A stretch of 6,675 bases of DNA from Nitrososphaerales archaeon TH526 (GTDB taxonomy: Archaea; Thermoproteota; Nitrososphaeria; Nitrososphaerales; Nitrososphaeraceae). Position 1 is the first letter of the stretch. Every line of letters begins with the position of its first letter. A program made the position numbers and the translations under genes. This document shows, piece by piece, positions 1 through 6,103 of this stretch. The notes beneath the pieces were generated by a model that had not been told where the DNA came from, searched no databases, and was given only the letters and a program-made list of their open reading frames with translations. The stretch spans positions 1 through 6,675 of the forward strand of contig JAATVR010000096.1 of NCBI GenBank assembly GCA_014523665.1, given 5' to 3'.

Positions 1-1110
1 AAGTGGTCTGATACATATGGAAGGAAGAAAATTCTTCTATTAAGTAACATAGGAACATCAATTGGTTGGTTGATATTCCTTTTTGCTTTATTTTTACCCT
101 CTGATGAGTCTTTCAATATTTATATCCCTATCCTAGGAACATTTGTTGTTATTGTTCCATTGCTTCTCTTATTTCTTGCAAGAGCTATTGATGGAATTAC
201 TGGTGGAAATATCTCTATTGCAAATGCATATCTTTCAGATCTTTCATCAGATTCCACTAGGAGTAAGAACTTTGGAAAAATGGCAATATCTTCTAACCTT
301 GGGTTTATCATAGGCCCTGCAATAGCTGGTATTATGGGAGGGACTATTTATGGAGCGATATTGCCTGTCTTAGCAGCATTAATCTTATCTTTGATCACAA
401 TATTTGTAATTGTTTTTCTATTAAGAGAATCTAAGCTCCCACCAAAGGAAATATTAGTTCCAGAGCAAGGAACCATTAGAAAAGTTTTTTCGCAGGAATG
501 CAGAGAATGCTATTCGGATGTAGAAACTAAAAAATCCAAATTGCGTGATGTTTTCAAAATAAAATATATCCCTTTTTTACTTGTATTGTATTTTTTGATT
601 TTTCTTGGCTTTAATATCTATTACGCTGCCTTTCCTACGCATGCAGCTAACGATCTGAAATGGTCAGTGACACAGCTAGGAATATTTTATGCGATATTAG
701 GTGGAATTATGGCTTTTGTCCAAGGTCCTGTATTACGTAAAGCATTAAAAAAAATTTCAGAGGAAAGATTAGTCATATTTGGTAGTATTATTTTAGGTAC
801 AAACTTTATCTTATTTGTATCAAATAATATTATCTCAGTCAGCTTGGCTGTAATATTATTTGCAGTTGGTAATGGTCTCATGTGGCCCTCTTTCATGTCC
901 ATATTATCAAGGCGTGCAGGATCTAAACTCCAAGGAGCAGTACAAGGCATTGCAGGCAGTTTTGGAGGTTTGGCAAGTATCTTGGGGCTAACTTTAGGTG
1001 GCTTTTTATATAATTCAATCGGTGCAGCTACATTTCTAATAAGTGCCATAGTAATATTCGCCGTTTTTGTCATGTCTTTTAAATTATTGAAAAGAAATGA
1101 TGCTTCATAA
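1..1110 (+). CDS. MFS transporter, DHA1 drug:H+ antiporter-like (5' end outside window)
   Basis: Multi-pass inner membrane transporter of the major facilitator superfamily, probably a proton-coupled exporter; the substrate cannot be told. The reading frame is open from base 1, so the first two or so membrane helices (about 50-60 residues) lie upstream. Seen: the loop 2-3 signature SDTYGRKK at window codons 3-10 (MFS motif A), RAIDGITGG at 61-69 (motif B region, TM4), and GFIIGPAIAGIMGG at 101-114, which matches the antiporter motif C of TM5. A hydrophilic central loop (about codons 143-183) separates the two six-helix halves and carries a C-x-x-C (C167, C170). The C-terminal half has further hydrophobic helices and ends in a basic tail (KLLKRNDAS). 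Motif C favours efflux over uptake (family knowledge). It is convergent with the next gene, with 161 bases between the stops. No frameshift seen. Confidence 0.9.
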   Translation, partial: KWSDTYGRKKILLLSNIGTSIGWLIFLFALFLPSDESFNIYIPILGTFVVIVPLLLLFLARAIDGITGGNISIANAYLSDLSSDSTRSKNFGKMAISSNLGFIIGPAIAGIMGGTIYGAILPVLAALILSLITIFVIVFLLRESKLPPKEILVPEQGTIRKVFSQECRECYSDVETKKSKLRDVFKIKYIPFLLVLYFLIFLGFNIYYAAFPTHAANDLKWSVTQLGIFYAILGGIMAFVQGPVLRKALKKISEERLVIFGSIILGTNFILFVSNNIISVSLAVILFAVGNGLMWPSFMSILSRRAGSKLQGAVQGIAGSFGGLASILGLTLGGFLYNSIGAATFLISAIVIFAVFVMSFKLLKRNDAS

Positions 1111-1135
1111 CTGGAATTGCTTGCCTTGCTGGAGG

Positions 1136-1271
1136 CTAAGATGATTCAACAGTCTTAACATCAATTTTTGAACCCCCTAGGAACAGGAGTAACCATAGTT
1201 GGTAGAAGAACAACGATAGATAAGAAATTCCTATTAATATGGCCTTGACATTATCATATCGTCTCTGCCAT
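1136..1271 (-). other. Convergent intergenic space with a possible coding remnant
   Basis: This is the space between the MFS stop and the stop of the DipZ-like gene. On the minus strand one frame is open from inside the DipZ-like 3' end to a stop at 1136-1138. It encodes a hydrophobic stretch (KAILIGISYLSLFFYQLWLL) followed by a short polar tail ending KTVESS, which resembles a C-terminal membrane anchor. No start, promoter or ribosome site belongs to it, and the DipZ-like protein already ends in a normal-looking FTFG terminus. It could be the tail of a lost gene or chance. No convincing terminator was found. Confidence 0.2.
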
Positions 1272-2609
1272 CTATCCGAAAGTAAAGGTATAGAATTGAA
1301 ACCCTTTTCCTTTAACATCGATTACAATACTATGAGCAGTGTAGTTGTTATGTATAGCTAAATTATACAGCCTTTGTCCGTCAATTCTGAAACTACCATC
1401 AGATGATAAATCCTCACCCAGTGAATTGTTTGATGTTAATGTTGCAGCTGCTCCTTCGTCATTAAAAACAACTCCTCCACCCTTTCCTCCCGCTATTATA
1501 TTTACAGACTTTCCATAATATGTCAAAACAATGCGCCCCATATTACTTTGTAATTCCATATTATCGGGATTGTTTTTCCACTTACCCTGAAGGTACACAA
1601 TATCAGGTTTAAAATTTGTAGTTGATGGGGTTGAGTATGAAATTGTCTGATCCGGTTTGAAGCCTTCAGGATTTCCAAGCGGAGCTCTGGCTGTATTATA
1701 CCCTATGTATACTTCTGGTGTTGTGTTCTGCTTTAAGTCTACGTAATACAAACTTCCTGGTTTAATTACTGTGGTAGGTTTTGTATTGAAGCTTATTTCT
1801 TTTTCACCCATCAGAGCAGCACGTTCAGCCAATAGGGACTGAATTGATTTTTCTATTTGATTATAATCACCTTCACCTATGTGATCGTATCTTATATACC
1901 CTTGAGTATCAATCAAGTAATATCTGGGCCAATAATTATTTTGGTATGCATTCCAAGTTCCATGATCGCTATCTAGTATTACAGGATATCTTATTCCAAA
2001 CCTTTGGACCGCATCCTTCACATTAGTATAGTTTTTCTCGAATTGAAATTCCGGCGAATGCACACCAACTACGACTAAACCCTTATCAGAATATTTTTGA
2101 TTCCAATCATGAATATACGGCATCGGACGGATCGAATTGATGCACGTATATGTCCAAATGTATATTAGCACCACTTTTCCTTTAAGAGATGAAAGTGTAA
2201 GTGGACTATTATTAGGTGTATTAATATATCCACTGATTTGAGCAAATTCAGGTGCCTTTATAAAATGTGCCTTGTCAATTTGCTGGAATTGAGTAGCATT
2301 AAGCTTCATCGTAGTTATATTATGATTTCCTACCATTCCTGCTGTTGTTACCGGATGAGTTATTCCGGTTTGGACAGCATTCTTCACAGTGTCATTGTTT
2401 TTCTCGGATTGAAATTCCGGTGAATGCACACCACCTACGACCAAACCTTTATCCTTTTGTTGTTGTATTACTGACCAAGCCTGATTAAGGCTAGGATCGC
2501 TGAAATATATTGTAAAACCAAAAATAACAGAAACTACGAATGTCAATGCCATCACTAATGTACTTATATTGTCTCGATTCATTATAAATTCTGCTTCGTT
2601 AGTAATCAT
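1272..2609 (-). CDS. Membrane-anchored thioredoxin-fold / DipZ-like protein, CxxS active site
   Basis: 445 aa. An N-terminal membrane anchor (about residues 13-32) places the rest outside the cytoplasm. Residues about 115-260 form a TlpA/DipZ-type thioredoxin domain: LKGKVVLIYIWTYTCINS at 142-159, a GVHSPEFQFEKN block at 182-193, and the cis-proline region NYWPRYYLID at 225-234. Residues about 272-445 resemble the C-terminal beta-rich, carbohydrate-binding-module-like domain of DipZ (SLYYVDL, YIGY, DIVYLQGKW, ending FTFG). The canonical C-x-x-C is C156-I-N-S159, and C156 is the only cysteine in the protein, so a two-cysteine disulfide cycle within one chain is not possible. Residues 53-87 are a diverged copy of 175-210 (26 of 35 aligned positions identical). 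ATG at 2609 is chosen because AAGGA and AGGAAG lie 3-10 bases upstream; ATG at codon 10 is the alternative. Probable role: thiol redox or electrophile chemistry at the cell surface (inference). Confidence 0.9.
   Translation of the reverse strand: MITNEAEFIMNRDNISTLVMALTFVVSVIFGFTIYFSDPSLNQAWSVIQQQKDKGLVVGGVHSPEFQSEKNNDTVKNAVQTGITHPVTTAGMVGNHNITTMKLNATQFQQIDKAHFIKAPEFAQISGYINTPNNSPLTLSSLKGKVVLIYIWTYTCINSIRPMPYIHDWNQKYSDKGLVVVGVHSPEFQFEKNYTNVKDAVQRFGIRYPVILDSDHGTWNAYQNNYWPRYYLIDTQGYIRYDHIGEGDYNQIEKSIQSLLAERAALMGEKEISFNTKPTTVIKPGSLYYVDLKQNTTPEVYIGYNTARAPLGNPEGFKPDQTISYSTPSTTNFKPDIVYLQGKWKNNPDNMELQSNMGRIVLTYYGKSVNIIAGGKGGGVVFNDEGAAATLTSNNSLGEDLSSDGSFRIDGQRLYNLAIHNNYTAHSIVIDVKGKGFQFYTFTFG
2012..2087. 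repeat. Direct repeat copy A (inside DipZ-like thioredoxin domain)
   Basis: This copy sits in the genuine thioredoxin domain, encoding about residues 175-200, in the block containing GVHSPEFQFEKN. By hand alignment it matches 2378-2453 at 65 of 76 bases without gaps, in the same orientation and reading frame. Weaker similarity continues on its low-coordinate side to about 1991, with one codon missing from the other copy. Many of the differences are synonymous. Confidence 0.85.
2378..2453. repeat. Direct repeat copy B (N-terminal region of DipZ-like gene)
   Basis: This is the second copy of the repeat, about 366 bases from copy A and just after the membrane anchor, encoding part of residues 53-87 with GVHSPEFQSEKN. 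It is only a fragment of a thioredoxin fold: it has no active-site strand before it and no cis-proline segment after it. It therefore looks like an inserted or duplicated piece and not a second working domain. Confidence 0.85.
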
Positions 2610-2646
2610 TTTCTTCCTGTCCTTGTTTTATTATTGATTTGTGAAA

Positions 2647-2656
2647 TACTATTATA
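2647..2656 (-). promoter_or_regulatory. Probable TATA box for the DipZ-like gene
   Basis: The minus strand reads TATAATAGTA here. An archaeal TATA box centred near 2652 would put transcription start near 2626, giving a leader of about 17 bases before ATG 2609. That leader contains AAGGACAGGAAG, a purine-rich ribosome-binding candidate. The spacing is self-consistent, but A/T-rich matches are common in this sequence. Confidence 0.4.
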
Positions 2657-2780
2657 CACCAAAAATGTGATTCGCTAATAGCAACTTGATATTCATGCGG
2701 ATAAATAGGCCTAGTTACAACAGTTAGATACATACAGACGTACCTTTATTCTCGGATAAATACTTTTTATTATAAGTCTA

Positions 2781-3099
2781 TCAATGTGGCTTTCTAAAAT
2801 CTATTTGTTTGTAAGGTGTTATCAGAAGCAACATTGTGGATAGCATTAAAACAGTTAAAGGTTTTGATTTAAATAAATCTCCATATGCAGTAAACGTGTA
2901 TTCTCCAACCCTCGCAATAGTTTTTGCCCTTTTTTCTAATATTTCATCAACATTTTTTGAAAGACCTTTAGATCTTGCAAGTTCGATAGGTTCACGAGTC
3001 TTATTTAAAGTTTGCAAATGCATACGCTATTTGTTCATCGTATGTAGCCCTAACGTGAAAGAATGTGTCGCTTTCTCTATCGCCAATAAGATCCTTCCG
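2781..3099 (-). pseudogene. Decayed minus-strand gene, product not recognised
   Basis: The last part (stop at 2781-2783) encodes a coherent segment, NKTREPIELARSKGLSKNV onward, continuing through a charged stretch (DEILEKRAK), VGEYTFTAYGDLFKSKP, and a hydrophobic segment LTVLMLSTMLLLI, ending DFRKPH. Directly upstream (3099 down to 3004) a different minus frame encodes another protein-like stretch, including IGDRESDTFFHVR and YDEQIAYAFANFK, which hits TAA at 3001-3003 exactly where the downstream segment picks up. Adding one A near 3004-3006 joins the two into one frame. A TGA at 3100-3102 blocks that frame further upstream; beyond it only a short open piece (IAVTTIIKKLD) remains. An ATG at 3023 could start an 80-residue product, but the joined reading is more natural. 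I do not recognise the family. The plus strand in this region has an open frame of poor, cysteine-scattered composition that I treat as a shadow. Confidence 0.5.
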
Positions 3100-3189
3100 T
3101 CAATCAAGTTTTTTGATTATTGTTGTGACTGCTATACGAAAAAGTTAAGAGCGGCTCTACTTACATGCTGTCAACAAATGTATCATCTT

Positions 3190-4180
3190 ATGGCGGGAAG
3201 GATAAAAGTACATAGTATAATTATTAGCACTTTTTTACTTATGCTAATTGCTTTGTCATTTGGAATTGTGTCTATTCAATTTGCATCCGGTCAAGCAAGC
3301 CAAGTTAATTCAGATAAGAATAATAATGCAAACTCACTAAACGTACAAAACATATCAGCAAAAAAGGTTCACGCTGGAGATATAGATATTGCATATAAGG
3401 TCTTTAGACATGGTGATCCAATTTGCTTATCAGTGGTAGTAGCTCTCCTATGGATACTTGGGATCCCACTATCCTAAGAAAACTCCCCTCAAATCACACA
3501 GTAATTATATTTGATAATCGTGGAGTTGGAAATACAACTACTGGTACCAAACCATTCTCAATGATCCAATTTGCAAATGATACGGCTGGTTTGTTAGATG
3601 CTTTGAAAATACAGAAAGCAGATGTTCTTCTTATTCTATTGGTAGCTTTGTAGCTCAAGAACTTGCACTTTTGCATCCAGAAAAAGTAAACAGGCTTATA
3701 CTTGTTGCTTCATCATGTGGTGGAGAAGAAAATATACCACGAAACCCAGATGTTGTAAAAATTTCATCTGATTTTGCATATAACCGTTCACAGGATGTAG
3801 GAAAACTTCTTTCTATCTTGTTTCCGGAATCATGGATCAGATCACATCCCAATAGTTTATCCATTCCACAATCAAAAGAAATTGTACCACTTGATACAGC
3901 AATTCAGCAGTTCGAGATTGTTGAAGACTGGTTTGCAACTAACTGGACCGGTGTTTGCAGTCAACTTTCAAAAATAACCATACCAACTTTGGTTGTAACA
4001 GGTACTGAAGATGTTGCTGTTCCTGCAGCTAATTCTTTAATTATTGCACAGAAAATTCCCGGAGCATGGCTTGTACAGATTAAAGAAGCTGGACACGGAC
4101 TAATGTATCAATATCCTGAGAACCTCAGCAAAGTTTTACAAACATTTCTTGCAACAACAACCACGATACAATCTAATTGA
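3190..4180 (+). pseudogene. Secreted/anchored alpha/beta hydrolase with two single-base frameshifts
   Basis: Restoring one base at each of two sites gives a 330-residue alpha/beta hydrolase. Start ATG 3190 (MAGRIKVHS) gives a basic N-region and a hydrophobic signal or anchor (about residues 7-29) followed by an N/S/Q-rich linker; ATG 3178 is an alternative. Break 1 is at 3421-3424, where ATTTGCTT lacks one T relative to the expected frame (HGDPI then LLISGSSSPMDTW). Break 2 is at 3627-3632 (ADVL then SYSIGSFVAQELALLHPEKV). All catalytic elements are still encoded in reconstructed numbering: oxyanion-loop SGSSS, nucleophile S150 in S-Y-S-I-G, FDNRGVGNT, acid D275 in TGTEDVAVP, and base H303 in EAGHG. 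The reaction would be hydrolysis of an ester, lactone or similar bond outside the cytoplasm (family knowledge; substrate unknown). Without correction, translation stops at 3475-3477. Both breaks are loss of one base, so recent inactivation or a read error are both possible; programmed -1 frameshifting lacks a clear slippery heptamer. Confidence 0.88.
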
Positions 4181-4300
4181 ATCCACTAGCATTCGCAGAA
4201 GATAGATTAGTGATCTTTGCAGTCTAAATTTTGATATAGTATGGCCCAAAACTAACATTGAATGCTGGACTATACGTTACCAGGCCTCAGCCAGGTTACT

Positions 4301-4324
4301 AATTTAATTTATTTTACTTTCTTT
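4301..4324 (+). terminator. Possible T-rich transcription terminator after the hydrolase
   Basis: A run of T-rich sequence (ATTTAATTTATTTTACTTTC) lies about 120 bases after the hydrolase stop. Archaeal RNA polymerase commonly terminates at such oligo-T tracts without a hairpin. No stem-loop supports it, and the tract is not far above the background of this AT-rich DNA. Confidence 0.25.
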
Positions 4325-4454
4325 GCATAACAGACTGCGGTAGTACATAAGAGAGTAAATAAAAAAGTTAATGATGAGACTTGATGGTTCCGAATCTGGA
4401 TAAGCAACATCACATGATTTCTATATATACAAGATTAATGATCCTCTATAATCC

Positions 4455-4463
4455 TAAATATAT
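4455..4463 (+). promoter_or_regulatory. TATA box for the 4484 frame and the SDR downstream
   Basis: TAAATATAT centred about 25 bases before ATG 4484. That distance is what a leaderless archaeal transcript would show, with RNA beginning at or next to the ATG. It may still drive transcription through the scar into the intact SDR at 4668, which has no clear TATA box of its own close by. Confidence 0.4.
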
Positions 4464-4483
4464 CTGAATCCAATTTAGTGAGT

Positions 4484-4602
4484 ATGGAAAATGAAGCCGA
4501 TGCTTCACTAGAAGCTGTGAATACAAACACGAACTCTGTTGAAACTAGCGACCGAAAAATTGCTTATCGCTCGATGGGTAAAGGTTGCCTATTTTACTAC
4601 TA
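4484..4602 (+). pseudogene. N-terminal fragment of a second alpha/beta hydrolase
   Basis: From ATG 4484 the frame gives MENEADASLEAVNTN, then SVETSDRKIAYRSMGKG, the usual start of a cytosolic alpha/beta hydrolase core (a strand ending IAYRSMGKG before the HG-type oxyanion loop). After GKG the sequence fails: this frame reads CLFYYYCLRRHRLY and stops at 4628-4630, while frame 1 gives PILLL, the expected next strand, and then changes family. Only about 38 residues of the hydrolase remain, with no nucleophile, acid or histidine. It lacks the signal segment of the 3190-4180 hydrolase and differs in sequence, so it is not simply a copy of it. Confidence 0.6.
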
Positions 4603-4671
4603 TTGTCTGAGAAGGCATCGTTTGTACTAGGTCACACCTTGTTAGTTGATGGGGGAATAGTCAGTCGATGA
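4603..4671 (+). pseudogene. C-terminal tail of a lost short-chain dehydrogenase
   Basis: Frame 1 encodes LSEKASFVLGHTLLVDGGI followed by VSR and TGA at 4669-4671. This matches the C-terminal signature of classical FabG-like SDRs, where a helix ending SxxASF is followed by TGxxLxVDGG. The Rossmann core, catalytic Ser/Tyr/Lys and start are all missing, and the frame is closed upstream by TAA at 4579-4581. The tail differs from the end of the intact SDR next door, so it is from a different SDR gene. Its stop overlaps the next ATG in the form ATGA, as in translationally coupled genes, suggesting that it was the upstream partner in an SDR pair before a deletion. Confidence 0.7.
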
Positions 4672-5513
4672 TGAGTCAAAAGGTTGCCGTTGTTACTGGT
4701 AGCTCGAGTGGCTTGGGGTATGAGACTTCCCTTGTATTGGCAAGAATTGGATTTGATACTTATGCAACAATGCGTAATATAGAAGGAGGAGGAGCAAAGC
4801 AAATAGCAGATATAGCCAAAAATGAGAATCTGCCTTTAGAAATTATTCAATTAAATGTTGATAATGATAATTCTGTATCAGATGCAATTAATAGAATAGT
4901 GAGTGAAAAAAATAGTATTGATATTGTAGTCAATAATGCAGGATATGACTTGATGGGAGCCTTAGAAGAAACCTCAATGGATGAAATAAAGGCGCAATTT
5001 GAAACCAACTCTTTTGGAGCTCTAAGAGTGATGCAAGCGGTAATACCTACGATGAGAAAGCAGGGAGGAGTTATAGTGAATACAACGTCTTTGGGCGGAA
5101 GAATATCTTTTCCACTAAACTCAGCATACCATGCAACTAAATTCGCTCTGGAGGGTCTGTCTGAATCCATAAGGTATGAACTCGAACCATTTGGGATCAA
5201 AATCATAGTAATAGAGCCCGGAGGTGTAGGTTCGAACTTTTTGAAGAATTTGAAAATGGCTACAAAAACATCAGATCCTCTAAACGCGCCGTATAGATCA
5301 TTAGAAAATAGGATATCAGAATATTTCAAACAATGGTTACAAAACGCAATACACCCATCTGAGGTCGCAAAGGTAATTCTACAAGCAGTTACATCAGATA
5401 ATCCTGATTTCAGATATGTAGTAGGAAAAGATGCTGCCATGGCATTAGAATCAAGGAGAAATATGTCAGACAAGGAATTTCATGACTCGATGAAGAAACA
5501 GATTAATCTGTAG
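4668..5513 (+). CDS. Short-chain dehydrogenase/reductase (classical SDR, NADP-type)
   Basis: 281 aa, complete. NAD(P)-dependent oxidoreductase with a Rossmann fold, acting on a carbonyl or alcohol not identifiable here; probably cytosolic. Seen: the dinucleotide-binding TGSSSGLG at residues 10-17; R36 after the second strand (YATMRN), which usually favours NADP(H); NNAG at 89-92; N114 of the catalytic tetrad in FETNSFG; S141; Y154 and K158 in YHATK; and PGGVGSNF at 184-191. The YATMR and YHATKFALEGLSESIR features fit the 17beta-HSD-like/retinol-dehydrogenase-like group of SDRs. Start: ATG 4668 overlaps the TGA of the upstream SDR remnant as ATGA; a second ATG follows at 4671, and the purine-rich GGGGGAA ends about 10 bases upstream. 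Transcription probably comes from the 4455 TATA box. No frameshift or missing catalytic residue. Confidence 0.95.
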   Translation: MMSQKVAVVTGSSSGLGYETSLVLARIGFDTYATMRNIEGGGAKQIADIAKNENLPLEIIQLNVDNDNSVSDAINRIVSEKNSIDIVVNNAGYDLMGALEETSMDEIKAQFETNSFGALRVMQAVIPTMRKQGGVIVNTTSLGGRISFPLNSAYHATKFALEGLSESIRYELEPFGIKIIVIEPGGVGSNFLKNLKMATKTSDPLNAPYRSLENRISEYFKQWLQNAIHPSEVAKVILQAVTSDNPDFRYVVGKDAAMALESRRNMSDKEFHDSMKKQINL

Positions 5514-6103
5514 AACGTTACTAGTTAGCTTAACTGTATACAAATTTCGAGTCATGTGAGTCAAACTGAGTTTCATATAATAATAACTATAAATATGCAT
5601 AGTTGGATCACTTTTTGGTTCAACTCACAAGGTAGGTACAATATATCATGATTATCGTCTATCACTACCACGAATATCCTCTTGTGCTGTCGGAGTTCAA
5701 AATAATAGTGGTGTGAAGATGAATTTACGTAGTCAGGTTAGAACCTGTTCACATTCTTCAAGAGTCGATTGTCAAGTCCATGACAGTTAAAGGGTAACAA
5801 AATACCCCAGTGAAAGTGATCGATTGTAGCTTCCAGAAAAAGTTGTTTCATCATCGTAAAACGATGAAGCAAAAGAAATTGGCAAAAATATACATCAGGA
5901 TCAGTTTATAAGATTTTCATTCTGCTCTAGTGGTTCTGAATGATTGGTCATACTACATACTCATCAAGTGAATGAAAAACTATAGATGAATAGCATGAGA
6001 CCGTAATATCGGCAAAAAGACGTTCTGCGTCAGGAGGAATCATATGATTATAGTTTAAGTTCGCTCTTTAACTATTCCCAATAGGAGAAGGATTGCCCTT
6101 AAC
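5514..6103. other. Long region without a convincing gene
   Basis: About 590 bases between the SDR and a convergent minus-strand gene. Seen: an inverted repeat AACTAT/ATAGTT (5585-5590, 5599-5604) enclosing a TATA-like CTATAAATA; TGTCA/TGACA at 5770-5785; a 6-bp stem TCATCG-TAAAA-CGATGA at 5851-5867; TCATTC/GAATGA at 5917-5943; and AGGAGG at 6032-6037 followed by ATG 6043, but only a four-codon frame. Short frames exist (plus 5719-5790, 23 codons; minus 5948-6043, 31 codons), none recognisable. No tRNA cloverleaf was found. It could be decayed coding DNA, regulatory DNA or an unannotated small RNA. Confidence 0.5.

Larger units (their letters stand above)
4181..4483. other. Intergenic region after the hydrolase
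   Basis: No credible gene. It holds a T-rich tract at about 4301-4324, a TATA-like CTATATATAC at 4421-4430, and a second TATA-like box at 4455-4463, annotated separately. A 33-codon minus-strand frame (4309-4410) ends in a hydrophobic segment followed by KK, but it has no usable promoter or ribosome site. Confidence 0.5.

Noticed and set aside
687..1073. 128-codon minus-strand frame opposite the MFS gene
   Set aside because: Antisense shadow of membrane helices; proline- and lysine-rich with no motif.
2836..3177. Plus-strand in-frame extension upstream of the secreted hydrolase (would add 114-118 residues)
   Set aside because: Composition is poor, with scattered cysteines, it lies opposite a better minus-strand coding signal, and it would bury the obvious signal segment that begins at 3190.
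3421..3632. Programmed -1 frameshifting in the hydrolase
   Set aside because: Both shifts are -1, but neither site has an X-XXY-YYZ slippery heptamer or a visible downstream pseudoknot, and two such events in one gene would be exceptional.
4309..4410. 33-codon minus-strand frame with a hydrophobic tail ending KKVK, resembling a C-terminal membrane anchor
   Set aside because: No promoter at proper distance, no ribosome site, and the upstream frame gives no continuing protein; low-complexity A/T-rich DNA readily gives such hydrophobic frames.
4847..5473. 208-codon open frame on the minus strand opposite the SDR
   Set aside because: It is the antisense shadow of an SDR with all motifs intact; its translation shows no family features.
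5719..5790. 23-codon plus frame with a C-x-H and C-x-x-H pattern
   Set aside because: Too short, no conserved spacing of a known zinc-binding fold, and the frame is open upstream without a start signal.
5741..5790. Possible tRNA-like segment (GTTAGAACCTGTTC region)
   Set aside because: No acceptor stem, anticodon arm or T-arm consensus could be assembled around it.
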